Of a stretch of DNA of 23,596 nucleotides, positions 12,001 to 16,776 are shown one piece after another. Position numbers and translations under genes: made by a program. Numbering within the stretch: the stretch's first letter is position 1; every line of letters starts with the position of its first letter. The stretch is from an uncultured Christensenella sp. (GTDB lineage: Bacteria > Bacillota > Clostridia > Christensenellales > Borkfalkiaceae), in the NCBI GenBank assembly GCA_910578195.1, contig CAJTOY010000015.1, forward strand, positions 1 through 23,596, in the 5' to 3' direction. The notes under the pieces were generated by a model. That model did no database searches. It was not told the DNA's origin and saw nothing but the letters and a program-made list of their open reading frames with translations.

Positions 12001-14536
12001 CGTCGGTTTCTCCGCCGTACGTGACGGTTTTTACGTTGTCCTTTACGTTGTCGCCGCTGTCCACAAGGTACGGCGCGGTTATTTTTTGTTTGTCGATTAT
12101 GAACGTAAATTCGAGCGGGTCGCTGCTTCCGTCCGCCCAGCAGTAGATACTCTTAGGCGTAAGCGTAATGGTGTAAGTACCCGCGTTCAGCGCCCAGACG
12201 GTGAGTACGTTATCCGCAACGTTGTCTCTGAGTCCGCCCGAGTCGATGTCCATCTTATCGCGCGAAACGTGCATTATGCTAAGCGTCTGCTCGGCGCCGT
12301 TATAGGTCACGCGCTTTTCGTAAACGCCCTTGTCATAGCCGATTATATACGACTCGACCGTAATTCTCTCGGGACCTATCTCGAACTCGAACGTCATGTC
12401 GTCGGTGACTTCACCGTCCTCGTTCGGCGTCGCCCAGATTATATTAGTCTCCGTAGCCGTATTCTTTAACGAAACGGTCATAGTATACTTACCGATATTT
12501 GCCGCAGTAAGCGTGAACAGACCGTCCGACGAAGATGCGAACTCGGCAAGCCCGCCCATATCGAGGTCCATGTACTTGACGATGACGGGGCTTATGGATA
12601 CGTACTTGTTCTCGTACTGACCCGAGCCGTCCGACTTAGTGGTCGCGTTTACGTATTTTTTATTGCCGTCGACGCCGTTTTCCTTAATCAGCTCCGGCCG
12701 TCGCATCTCGATTTTATTGATTATAAAATCCCGTTCGAGTACGGTGTTCGTTCCGTCGAGCTTCCATAAGTTGAACGGGGCGAGCGTGACTTTGTATTTT
12801 CCGCACTCCTGCGCGGCGACAGTCATGTCGCCTTGCTTGCCCGAACCTATCGTTGGTCGCGAAACGAGCCATATGCCCGGTTTAGTAAACGGTAGCGGGT
12901 CGGGCTGGACCGCCGCCGTAACCCAGGCCTTTGTGGTCGGGTCGTATTCTTGCCATATACTCGAAGCGGGTACCCACTTGTATTTATCGGTCCCTACGGT
13001 GTTGCCGTCCTGCTCGTACCAGATTTTGTTGATATCGTCGTAGCGGTACCATTTATTTGTTTCGTCTGAGAATTGATATAACTTATAAGTAATAAGTCCG
13101 GGGCCCCAGTCCTTTTCGAAGACCATAGTCTGGTCCTCGCCGTTATAGGTAACCTCTCTCTTATCACGCGAGCTCGAAACGCCGTCGTCGAATTTCATTA
13201 CGGGTTGCTCGACGCTGTTCCTTTTAACTATTACTTTAAATTGATAATAATATGAACACTGTGTTTGTTGTTCCCAGTTAGTTGAAATGGAATTGTAAGA
13301 ACCATGTATTAATGTACTGCTGCCTGATACCCAATTTTGACCGGCACCACCAAAAAACGCTCCATTACCTGTATTATAAGGAAGATAATGGCGCAGATAG
13401 TATACGCCGCTGGGCGCGTCGCCGCTTATTCTCAGATAGCTCCAACCGCCGTTTGCCGTTGTCGTTGTCGATTTGGAAAGAAACGCCGTCGACGGTGCGA
13501 TATCCGAATGATATTCGTCACGGTACCATTTCAGAGAGCGCTTATAAGGGTCTCTGCTTATCCAGTTAGTACCGTCCGCAACGTCCGCATTCCAGTTAGG
13601 GTCTGTATATGTAATATTGGGATTATTGAACCAATAGGAGTATGAACCTTGAAGATGTGTGGCGGTACTGTAAAAGGCGGGGTTTTTGTATGTTAGATAT
13701 GTATCGAAAAACGAAGGTGCGTCCTGTGCCCCCACTATTACCTGATTTCGGTTAGCATAATTACATACCCCCATTGTTAATTCGTCACCGGGGTCAAGCC
13801 AGACAAACCAGTATGAGAAGCATCTACCGTCACCAACTTTCTTACCACCGCCTATATATTGGTCATAAACCCCCAACGCATAAGCAGAAGAACCCCAAAG
13901 GTTTGTTTCACTCGTAGCCTGCATTGCTTCGCCGTTCTTCGAAAAAGAAACATAACTTTCTCTATCATGAGGTAAGGCATATGCAATATAATAAGAAGTA
14001 AATGAATTAGCCTCGTCGGGTGAGATAAACCAGTCCTCGTCCTCATAGGCTTCGTCGACGTACCACTTTCTTTCCGCATACGACTGCATAAGATTGGAAA
14101 TCTGCTGCGCGCCCGATTGCGCGTTAGTCATTTCGCCGGGGTCTTCCTCGCCCTCGAACGCCGCCTCGTCGGGATACAGTTCTTCCTCACTATCCTCGGG
14201 TTCGGCTTTCAGCATTTCGTAAATATCGTCTACACTCTTTCCGAAAGCGTGGGCGTAGAAATTTATTATTTTATAGTCATGACCAAGTATGTCCGCAATT
14301 ATGCGAAGTTCGCCCTCGTCGTAGGCGGGGTCGTACTCTTCGTATTCTTTTTCTTCGGATTCTTCTTCCGGCAGTTCCGCTTCGTCAGGCTCCGCCGCGT
14401 CCTCCGCGCTTGCCGCGGTCGCGCTTAAAGCGGAGGGCGTCTCTGCCGCACTCCACATTACGCCTAATCCCACCGCCAACGCGCAGATTAACGTCAATAA
14501 GATTATTATTAATTTTTTAGTACTTGTAATTTTCAT
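1..14536 (-). CDS. Giant secreted protein with tandem MBG/YDG-like Ig modules, 3' end outside window
   Basis: Partial gene, open from ATG at 14536 to the left edge: at least 4845 codons in one frame. The start has GAGG six bases upstream. Residues 1-45 look like a signal peptide: a lysine-rich start, a hydrophobic run (LIIILLTLICALAVGLGVMW), then Ala/Ser-rich residues. Residues 46-70 and about 110-140 are rich in Glu and Asp. Residues about 150-435 form a unique aromatic, Asn/Ser/Thr-rich head. From about residue 440 on, roughly 33 modules of about 130 residues follow. Each shows a YNG/YDG strand, AGTY, NYxW with acidic residues, and a closing FxIxK or WTIxK linker followed by P. These features resemble MBG/YDG-type bacterial Ig repeats of surface proteins. 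The likely role is a cell-surface stalk or adhesin, which is inference. No anchor is visible because the C-terminus is missing. No frameshift is seen over 14.5 kb. Confidence 0.9.
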   Translation of the reverse strand, partial: MKITSTKKLIIILLTLICALAVGLGVMWSAAETPSALSATAASAEDAAEPDEAELPEEESEEKEYEEYDPAYDEGELRIIADILGHDYKIINFYAHAFGKSVDDIYEMLKAEPEDSEEELYPDEAAFEGEEDPGEMTNAQSGAQQISNLMQSYAERKWYVDEAYEDEDWFISPDEANSFTSYYIAYALPHDRESYVSFSKNGEAMQATSETNLWGSSAYALGVYDQYIGGGKKVGDGRCFSYWFVWLDPGDELTMGVCNYANRNQVIVGAQDAPSFFDTYLTYKNPAFYSTATHLQGSYSYWFNNPNITYTDPNWNADVADGTNWISRDPYKRSLKWYRDEYHSDIAPSTAFLSKSTTTTANGGWSYLRISGDAPSGVYYLRHYLPYNTGNGAFFGGAGQNWVSGSSTLIHGSYNSISTNWEQQTQCSYYYQFKVIVKRNSVEQPVMKFDDGVSSSRDKREVTYNGEDQTMVFEKDWGPGLITYKLYQFSDETNKWYRYDDINKIWYEQDGNTVGTDKYKWVPASSIWQEYDPTTKAWVTAAVQPDPLPFTKPGIWLVSRPTIGSGKQGDMTVAAQECGKYKVTLAPFNLWKLDGTNTVLERDFIINKIEMRRPELIKENGVDGNKKYVNATTKSDGSGQYENKYVSISPVIVKYMDLDMGGLAEFASSSDGLFTLTAANIGKYTMTVSLKNTATETNIIWATPNEDGEVTDDMTFEFEIGPERITVESYIIGYDKGVYEKRVTYNGAEQTLSIMHVSRDKMDIDSGGLRDNVADNVLTVWALNAGTYTITLTPKSIYCWADGSSDPLEFTFIIDKQKITAPYLVDSGDNVKDNVKTVTYGGETDDNGEKWYETMTFANADEAKVIWRADNGINQYIWYDQSVVLSGRSAGEYNIYFECLDNYEWADGVDTPHCKLIINKRPIDLPYLIEDNDGDGMFKNGNQKTVPFDFQDHTIHLNVGLSGSVTISYNEALTRVWKDEGLDPYVTFTGRDSANYEIVITPTANYCWKGDVDILGSRVFIFRIAPISLASLDMELQSIGASTGNITWQKVPDYRNGASATYDGNAKTVRVGGDPTGDPGTYYDKSRWHFYQVVDGAGNLILPQDYAEKQITVTDTNGYVTFSAINAGTYFIRINLQDNNYTWDDADEADGTSVTYKFVINQRGIEAPTVNKPLCVGNQLTVTATGIYGVFYNQDFTLALSLKGDYSPFIGVDVDLKGEGMTYEGWVDGVLRFNAFHAGTHTVVLTVTDPNYKWSSGQDTYEFDIRIAFAPISGIELWYVSGDTETQVGAKDLRNGASESYNVTFSENDEVIFIKRSATAGLILTDFSDQLGYEFTAEAIESGFTVNMNELLYNADELRLSAFDAGVYTIVITPKADYCWKDSQESKKPVTITFTIEKLEVVLPTLIAGDGTIVNGSTKKITYSGAAQTLDLNLYAHPLAYSAHSWTAEPDNSKSAGMVEPVVDEEASMMTAKATSSGIYKLLVVLSNKNNYKWPANFVGEETTFYLQIVPKGIKLPQAYLVDDGVDYTTVADALKTGATGSPLDRPLGPAQLYEQQHIYDGFKHIVYVLGDTVSDGAFKITYSAGKPSNMLSGASSGEMLNSGDDRYFKLTATNVDTYTITVEFITDANNAKNYFWDDNSGTENRTFKFSISKKLIQVPVFKDYANQQLENDSRFAHYTFDGNNVSFDIINCFLGDKVSATEYKYINVKISDAATGAYTKFKISDAADANGSYTVTMSTNGSPSGNYASVPVTYCIEFYINPANERWDTSGSDDTVNKKFFITVEKMKVQIPEIQSTSILMNQFSKSVTYTGDVWTDELVLTGIKDEYIDWRLATPDTMEGVYDGNGTLSVSTKVALADTYTVIFSLKDSDNMEWAHDASIDDLNFSLIVDPYTIAKPYILVENNAGQEGVVGLTKTVTYNYEQQYIKIGGYWNDDDEYRWMNQVEVTSAVPFDYEDYIAGYFAGMTLPSPYDVLDYIYNGLLIYGATDAGTYTVKFSLTRNAVWADGTTDDVTVTFVIEKLQYETPYIKDDGTGIISGLTKTFTYKLDASGNPDTHTIEIGNFNYDDLNNTPVVTPNGDPIMFLKSVTETTGADTTIANAGITTVADNEFTAQNAATYEIIYALTDFANTRWKYADKETITFTFKVNKLSLDKPETVNTYRLENETITADSLKVDYDTRMHSIMIDNIVGLYSLFTDTNPRVSSSKTPPQFTDASFYLGMTDVTVYNADMDTLIVSWYRDAKADTTGKTVGDLYDFGSYVYEGTLRSEHVDRENILMFTASTPGTYSMKLNIVDKHNMQWSDATDADAVFNLIVNKMKHDAPRVAAGTSVTQQYNGENGVDFKIRNVFNGIEEENGPKVSWQYEQYKIEYTDRDGVTTTVIKDFTDAATAEELSWFNGELTLHFKDVGTYTVTVRIDPALAKFVEWSDGEDEWSQMFSVTERSLSTKVSFSSTDEKTNAELQMGATSWCISTPVTATVRISGLVFTDSSAMPPAIDRALKLKVYFKFNDTGVVTQMLPESSLVNGYILGQNEDGTFYIDIAGLAIPHGQGNIDRGAYTIYVEQCYDADITPLTCNYLLGTPTQDFTIKPDEAPFDKSLLQWEIATTSAPDNFRPASEGLGATTENRMVLDYIQDPSVSYIIRVSLTPEGYKGPNGDKNHTYAEFNLALNEWWVNQVGNLGGTTTAQAVGQYTASITLAALDPELYSFDTQTFNFYYEISAGKYNLSGLKWDYVENGSIPFKHDGTAKAVALTGTFPDGLSVLRYETTVTYVSGGVTYSNVNAGSSATANNQTYVGIYTTTVVFTKNTNNYTLPTNGNTATYDGTFEWSVTWTIEKEKIQVGWQEGERDSNGTVISYRPQIGGDHANKFDYTLRKWDATANDGAGDWVEVSSMTRKPGEVAKFEVTPILKSTPTNGATDYDRNYEFEVIGEENPLIYEAGGDDIMIANHVEINGKTDKSYVYTGSGFDVSVVIDVDESGGVITESSLIVNVYSEVNLSLPLTYKPYAIGRYVVKIQLSYTGASADYYLTVDEFEFEITKASFDEKAFEWRYFHEYADGTEVVAKWDDARGEWLNVDTNDVVDVVFDTIAHRVRLVNTNPDYDSIITINTSNGVESDAGTYEALAGFNYDASLYYEPNVQKTFPWTIKKKYLDLSKVKWEYEGDYVYTRVNNTEKEFSVKVVNIPDELLDYVVYVTTYTTPDGLNTEQIENAAGTKAGAYYTICTISGYAENEFFVKNYEVGAWPSDVVKNILDWEIATKVIKTPKPTAETNWDTFDGKLHNLINVFNIDVDWEEYFTIAMTYTDTSATPVTGVYDGTKAYGGRFFAYNAGTYTLTLTLRGDLNTESITNVIWDDGTGISALTLTQSDQIISLDVAKMALNVTGWDSGKLESSTVILSQTNIEASKFIDYIFHQGTTSGGNPNGTIVSLDDILEAMEGAWFTIVPEIKKEFKANIDLSFSTAGEGCEYLSFQAPSLSDRNVTIVNGKPYIYGYTVNDNFYPVLNEDDGTPYIIYTGETVTFQIFNWDGYYKRHLEVWGGTIDDLTQTDAGTYSITLKLINDSDDAGNGSVRIWGYKDDSMTRFDRASVTLTFKIKYLMLDLPEEIPENIEYSGDEIDILKASVADEAEYEKLMEQYGMYEDALGNKLFKYVEITGVSGTEIGSYKLYMKIKPEYAFAVRWDNGTTDGLADTFTHVWNITPIYLLRPELNTNVYLTYDTNEHSVFEVLVGYNGGEMSEELKNLLQHVRLSPDGSRSVNAGTFTAVFSLPDGNYAWVDAAGNPYESADSVKINWTINKCVLDLTDGVEWNYTEKFVYKRVNGQAYNYTVELVGLPDVLKNFVTYRTDGFAGNSASSVGKHTTQVILSTGSLNANNYTIGELPEELRELEWEIEGKWFQIPEYDGSWDNFDGQMHDLMVLLGYDEDWFNYFDVEVLYDPAGGTNFGKYDVSKDPNVGYSIYNGFYVGSYKLIINLKANINTDVLQSIGWKDADGNLILTTQEAVINCRKLVIEITGWNEDREESTVFDEVLEDLPQHVRDLFEYVIYDADDENKTPIAKEDIVDGITYRIEFRVKAGFEIGITIKGTTFIEFGKYDFGQQPVIWLPLPTLEKTQSEYTGAEQTFKIKDWDTAYSFTDEQRYNLRNQYSVIIPDDVNKYVYVMNGDSMLTKTAAGTYKVSLRFLNGVNLSWYDPNVYKLNNLGQLVDIVSNTIVVDTDALLRRTSQTLEFEITVKEVEKFEPSDLDNFLSEIEFNGKEQDITEFDTNAQIFQALKDKYGSLITIDGSKNTDTGEYELVIRLTDENSSYWATGDVDYKTVAADGYEYVYMKNGSEYKLMLVKWDSEQNTYVEFDGNYTEKGIVYEYDYVVNYVAADGLLDTNGKPLADADNYVLNVDGTAVKYTDNGDGTFAKDMDNGTHVARYALDNNGDKIAKVEDVVNYVAADGLLDTNGAPLADANKFVLNDDGTAVKYSNVGGKYVEDAAGTFVGQYEFDDNGKKKTQFVIATDEFGNRIIDNANSTVIVADPVKGYDKYTYDWKITPKGIDKPYIDPDKPILYTGSVIKLADTAATGSLKGFDGKYMEVTQNGSATEVGTYKAVIKLSTDNYYWNENPDLDYVTVDWSIEKAALDLSNVVWGYSWDTANGDPVYTRENGKAEVFYVYLDNLPEAVKPFVEYTTNNKVGAYAGREAGRYETSYKFNINEDNYEEIIWPTALEDSVVWYINKRKLEMPEVNQTWVVFDDGVHDLRNMLKLPEGWEEYIEVAVDYASDFVNFSMYKGYDDGDGLKWYLAHGAGAYQFTINIKHGLNTNPDNPSVVWLKDGGADDNNKPGTPDEISVLLNFIRELEEE
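380..13250 (-). repeat. Array of about 33 Ig-like modules within the giant gene
   Basis: Module boundaries were placed by the closing strand plus linker. Examples on the minus strand are near 13230, 12730, 12380, 12090, 11790, 11470, 11060, 10730, 10350, 10010, 9590, 9190, 8860, 8490, 8100, 7590, 7220, 6790, 6390, 6040, 5440, 5110, 4770, 4410, 3760, 3450, 3160, 2880, 2520, 2240, 1860, 920, 690 and 390. The mean spacing is about 390 bp. Modules are diverged at DNA level. Those before about 7200 carry NYxWxDG before the linker. Later ones often carry (L/I)DLSxVxW followed by a VYxR strand and an LPxxL strand. Boundaries were read by eye and may be off by some residues. Confidence 0.75.
1043..1447 (-). 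repeat. Tandem 70-codon duplication inside the giant gene
   Basis: Two consecutive copies start on the minus strand at 1447 and 1237, exactly 210 bp apart. Both begin VVNYVAADGLLDTNG and share PLADA and DGTAVKY. At DNA level, 39 bases at 1193-1231 and 1403-1441 are identical, whereas the surrounding Ig modules are diverged, so this duplication is younger. A weaker related stretch with VAADG precedes the first copy. Confidence 0.8.
13240..14085 (-). other. AT-rich N-terminal head domain of the giant protein (residues about 150-433)
   Basis: This is the part of the giant gene between the acidic segment and the first Ig-like module. It is visibly richer in A and T than the repeat region and uses codons such as ATA, TTA, GTA and AAT freely. 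The protein is rich in Tyr, Trp, Phe, Asn, Ser and Thr and has three Cys residues (in RCFSYW, GVCNY and TQCSYYY). It does not show the YNG/AGTY/NYxW pattern of the modules. I do not recognise the fold. Its distal position on a long stalk suggests a binding domain, which is inference. Confidence 0.55.
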
Positions 14537-14632
14537 ACTGTACCTCTCTCTTATGTTTTTTTTGGTAAAATTCCGCGCCGAACGAAAAAAGCCGACACTG
14601 ATACATACTAAAATCCTATTCTACCGTTAGTG

Positions 14633-14661
14633 ATTATAGCACACACGGTTTGTCATGTCAA
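14633..14661 (-). promoter_or_regulatory. Consensus promoter of the giant gene
   Basis: Read on the minus strand, TTGACA (14656-14661) and TATAAT (14633-14638) match the sigma-70/sigma-A consensus perfectly, with a 17-base spacer. An A-rich stretch lies just upstream of the -35 box and could act as an UP element. The predicted start near 14626 gives a leader of about 90 nt before the ATG at 14536. I see no riboswitch or hairpin of note in the leader. Confidence 0.8.
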
Positions 14662-14729
14662 CATTTATTTCGTTTTCTATATTCCATTTTATACCTTTAC
14701 TCGCCTTTTCTGCCCCTCAGCCGAAAAAA

Positions 14730-14746
14730 TTAAGAATTTATTAAAG
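14730..14746 (+). promoter_or_regulatory. Putative response-regulator operator upstream of its own gene
   Basis: Two direct repeats, TTAAGA at 14730 and TTAAAG at 14741, are spaced 11 bp start to start. The same arrangement (TTAAGAA, four bases, TTAAAG) occurs upstream of the ABC genes at 16708-16724. PhoB/OmpR-type regulators bind direct repeats phased by about one helical turn. The site lies about 20 bp before a TATAAT and about 70 bp upstream of the -35 box of the divergent giant gene. Confidence 0.55.
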
Positions 14747-14766
14747 TTTTTCGTCCGAAATAGTGA

Positions 14767-14772
14767 TATAAT
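14767..14772 (+). promoter_or_regulatory. Probable -10 box of the regulator-kinase genes, directly abutting the start codon
   Basis: TATAAT ends one base before the ATG at 14773. No good -35 box lies 16-18 bp upstream; the TTAAGA repeats lie there instead, as in activator-dependent promoters. Transcription would start at about 14779, the second in-frame ATG, so the message may be leaderless. Confidence 0.45.
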
Positions 14773-15453
14773 ATGATTATGAAATATAATTGCTTAATAG
14801 TAGACGACGAAAAACTGCTTGCGGACAGCACAGCCGAGTATTTTAACTTGTTCGGCGTGCGCACCGCCGCCGTCTACGGCGCGGACGGCTGCCGCGCCTT
14901 TTTGCGCGAAAATCAAACCGAGCTTATATTGCTCGACATTAACCTCAGCGGCGGCAACGGCTTCGACTTATGCCGCGAACTCCGCGAAACCACGGACATA
15001 CCCATTCTGTTCATTTCGGCGCGGACGAGCGACGACGACAAAATCGTAGCGCTGAACATAGGCGGCGACGACTACATACAAAAGCCCTACTCCCTCGGCG
15101 TTCTGCTTGCGAAAGTCAAGGCGGTTTTGAAGCGCTACGGCACGCCCTCGGACTATTCTGACGGGCGCCTAACCGTAGATACGCGCGCAAAGCGCGTCCT
15201 TGTCGACGGTAAGGCGGTTAAACTCACCGCGCTCGAATTCAAGCTTCTTGCATATCTCATTGAAAACCGCGGCAAGGCGATAACCAAAAACGAAATTTTT
15301 CGCGACGTCTGGGAGGACAAATTCACGGGCGACGGCACGCTTAACGTGCACATTCGCAGGCTTCGCGAGGCGATTGAAACCACCCCCAACGCGCCCGAAT
15401 ATATAATCACCGTCTGGGGCGACGGCTACCGCTTTTCGGGAGTGAAAAAATGA
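14773..15453 (+). CDS. OmpR/PhoB-family response regulator
   Basis: This is a cytoplasmic transcription regulator of 226 residues, normal for the family. The receiver domain (about 5-118) has the acidic pair D11/D12, phospho-acceptor D55 in LLLDINL, S82 and the invariant K104 in QKP. The C-terminal winged-helix domain (about 130-224) has ALEFKLLAYLIENRGKAITK, the NVHIRRLREAIE recognition-helix region and GYRF at the end. No Shine-Dalgarno sequence precedes either ATG. The second one (14779, starting MKYNCLIVDDE) fits the family better and coincides with the predicted transcription start. The gene overlaps the kinase by four bases (ATGA), so the two are translationally coupled. Its likely targets are its own promoter and the ABC genes, inferred from shared repeats. 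Confidence 0.95.
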   Translation: MIMKYNCLIVDDEKLLADSTAEYFNLFGVRTAAVYGADGCRAFLRENQTELILLDINLSGGNGFDLCRELRETTDIPILFISARTSDDDKIVALNIGGDDYIQKPYSLGVLLAKVKAVLKRYGTPSDYSDGRLTVDTRAKRVLVDGKAVKLTALEFKLLAYLIENRGKAITKNEIFRDVWEDKFTGDGTLNVHIRRLREAIETTPNAPEYIITVWGDGYRFSGVKK

Positions 15454-16700
15454 AAAAAGGCATACTCTTCCCGATATTGATACTTGCGTTTATCGCCGAA
15501 ATAATCGCGCTCGCGCTCTTCGCGGTTACCGCGCCCGATCTCTCGCAGGACACCGTCGCGGTCAACGAAATAGTGCAATCCGTAACCCAAAGCTTCCCCT
15601 CCTTTCAAGCCCCCCAAGGCGGTCCAGACTACACGGTTTTAGACGCCGACGGAAAAGTTCTGTTCGCTACGAAGCCCAATCTTTCCGAAAGCTTAAACGA
15701 AGCAATCGCGCACCGCGACACTATACTCGACGTCGTCAAGGACGGCGAAACGGTCGGCAAAATAATCATATTCAACGACGGCGCGCAGACCTTGCGGGCG
15801 CAAAAACGCACGGCAATAATAATTTTCTCGGTTGCCGCCGCAGCGCAATGCTGCGCATGCGTATTATACGCTTTTTATATAGACCGCCGCGTAGTCAAGC
15901 CCTTTAAAAAGCTGAAAGGCTTTGCCGAGCGGGTCGCGGGCGGAAACCTCGATATACCCCTCGAAATGGACAGGCGCAACCTCTTCGGCGCGTTCACCGA
16001 AAGCTTCGATATTATGCGTTCGGAACTGAAAAAAGCCCGCCTCGCCGAAGCGCAGGCGCAGCAAAGCAAAAAAGAGCTCGTCGCCAAGCTTTCCCACGAT
16101 ATCAAGACCCCCGTCGCGAGCATCAAGGCGGTTTCCGAGGTCGGGCTCGCCGTGACTGAAAACGGCAAAGACAGAGAAAATTACGGCCGCATAATCGGCA
16201 AAGCCGACCAGATTAACACGCTTGTGACCAACCTCTTTACCGCCACGCTCGAAGAATTGCAGCAACTGACGGTAACGCCGACAAGTCTTGAAAGCAAGCA
16301 AGTTAAGGCTATGCTCGAAAACGCCGACTATCTCCGCCGCGCAAAGCTGCCCGATATTCCCGACTGTATATTGTATGCCGACGGACTGAGGCTTCAACAG
16401 GTATTCGACAATATCTTCGCAAACTCGTACAAATACGCCAAAACCGAAATCCTCGTTTCCGCCCGCGAAAACGGCAATTATATATATATTGTAATAGAGG
16501 ACGCGGGCGGCGGCGTGGACGAAAGCGAGCTGCCCGCCCTCAAAGAGAAGTTCAGGCGCGGCGCAAACGCCGTCGGTACCGAGGGCGCGGGGCTGGGACT
16601 TTACATTTCCGACTACTTCATGAAAGAAATGCACGGCGAGCTGAGCGTCGAAAACGGAACGCGCGGACTCAAAGTGACGATAGCTCTCGCCAAAATTTAA
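15450..16700 (+). CDS. Membrane sensor histidine kinase
   Basis: This 416-residue kinase partners the regulator encoded just upstream (ATGA overlap; GGGAG seven bases before the ATG). Order of parts: TM1 (about 4-28), an extracytoplasmic domain of about 85 residues (30-118), TM2 (about 121-144), HAMP linker (about 145-200), HisKA with H216 in KLSHDIKTPVAS, and a HATPase_c domain. The latter has the N box (N321/N325 in DNIFANSYKYAKTE), G1 box (EDAGGGVDE, 350-358) and G2 box (GAGLGLYIS, 379-387). All catalytic residues seem present. The sensor domain is larger than in BceS-type intramembrane-sensing kinases, so the signal may be sensed directly outside the membrane. The ligand is unknown. Confidence 0.95.
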   Translation: MKKGILFPILILAFIAEIIALALFAVTAPDLSQDTVAVNEIVQSVTQSFPSFQAPQGGPDYTVLDADGKVLFATKPNLSESLNEAIAHRDTILDVVKDGETVGKIIIFNDGAQTLRAQKRTAIIIFSVAAAAQCCACVLYAFYIDRRVVKPFKKLKGFAERVAGGNLDIPLEMDRRNLFGAFTESFDIMRSELKKARLAEAQAQQSKKELVAKLSHDIKTPVASIKAVSEVGLAVTENGKDRENYGRIIGKADQINTLVTNLFTATLEELQQLTVTPTSLESKQVKAMLENADYLRRAKLPDIPDCILYADGLRLQQVFDNIFANSYKYAKTEILVSARENGNYIYIVIEDAGGGVDESELPALKEKFRRGANAVGTEGAGLGLYISDYFMKEMHGELSVENGTRGLKVTIALAKI

Positions 16701-16734
16701 GAATTATTTAAGAAAAGCTTAAAGACCGTTAAGA
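16697..16734 (+). promoter_or_regulatory. Operator/promoter of the ABC transporter genes: four phased TTAAGA-type repeats
   Basis: TTAAGA-like hexamers start at 16697, 16708, 16719 (TTAAAG) and 16729, spaced 11, 11 and 10 bp. A -10-like TAAAAT follows at 16746-16751 without a -35 box, as in activated promoters. The first repeat overlaps the kinase stop codon. The pair at 16708/16719 matches the pair before the regulator gene in sequence and in distance to the -10 (20-21 bases). This suggests separate induction of the transporter by the regulator. Confidence 0.6.
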
Positions 16735-16776
16735 ATTAAAAGGGTTAAAATGAACGTGACATAAGGAGGCTAACAA

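Noticed and set aside
134..12469. Long plus-strand reading frames (525, 1082, 804, 308 and 347 codons) opposite the giant gene
   Set aside because: They are codon-aligned with the minus-strand gene and exist because that gene avoids TTA, CTA and TCA codons. The products are Arg/Val-rich without domain features, and the minus strand gives recognisable Ig modules.
1..14536. CRISPR or short tandem DNA repeat array in the repetitive region
   Set aside because: The repetition is at protein level with diverged DNA and no spacer pattern; only the 210-bp duplication is a DNA repeat.
14537..14632. Riboswitch or attenuator in the giant gene leader
   Set aside because: About 90 nt without a strong stem or a terminator-like hairpin; nothing matches a known class.
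15864..16634. 256-codon minus-strand frame opposite the kinase
   Set aside because: It is a shadow of the kinase gene, whose catalytic motifs are complete on the plus strand.
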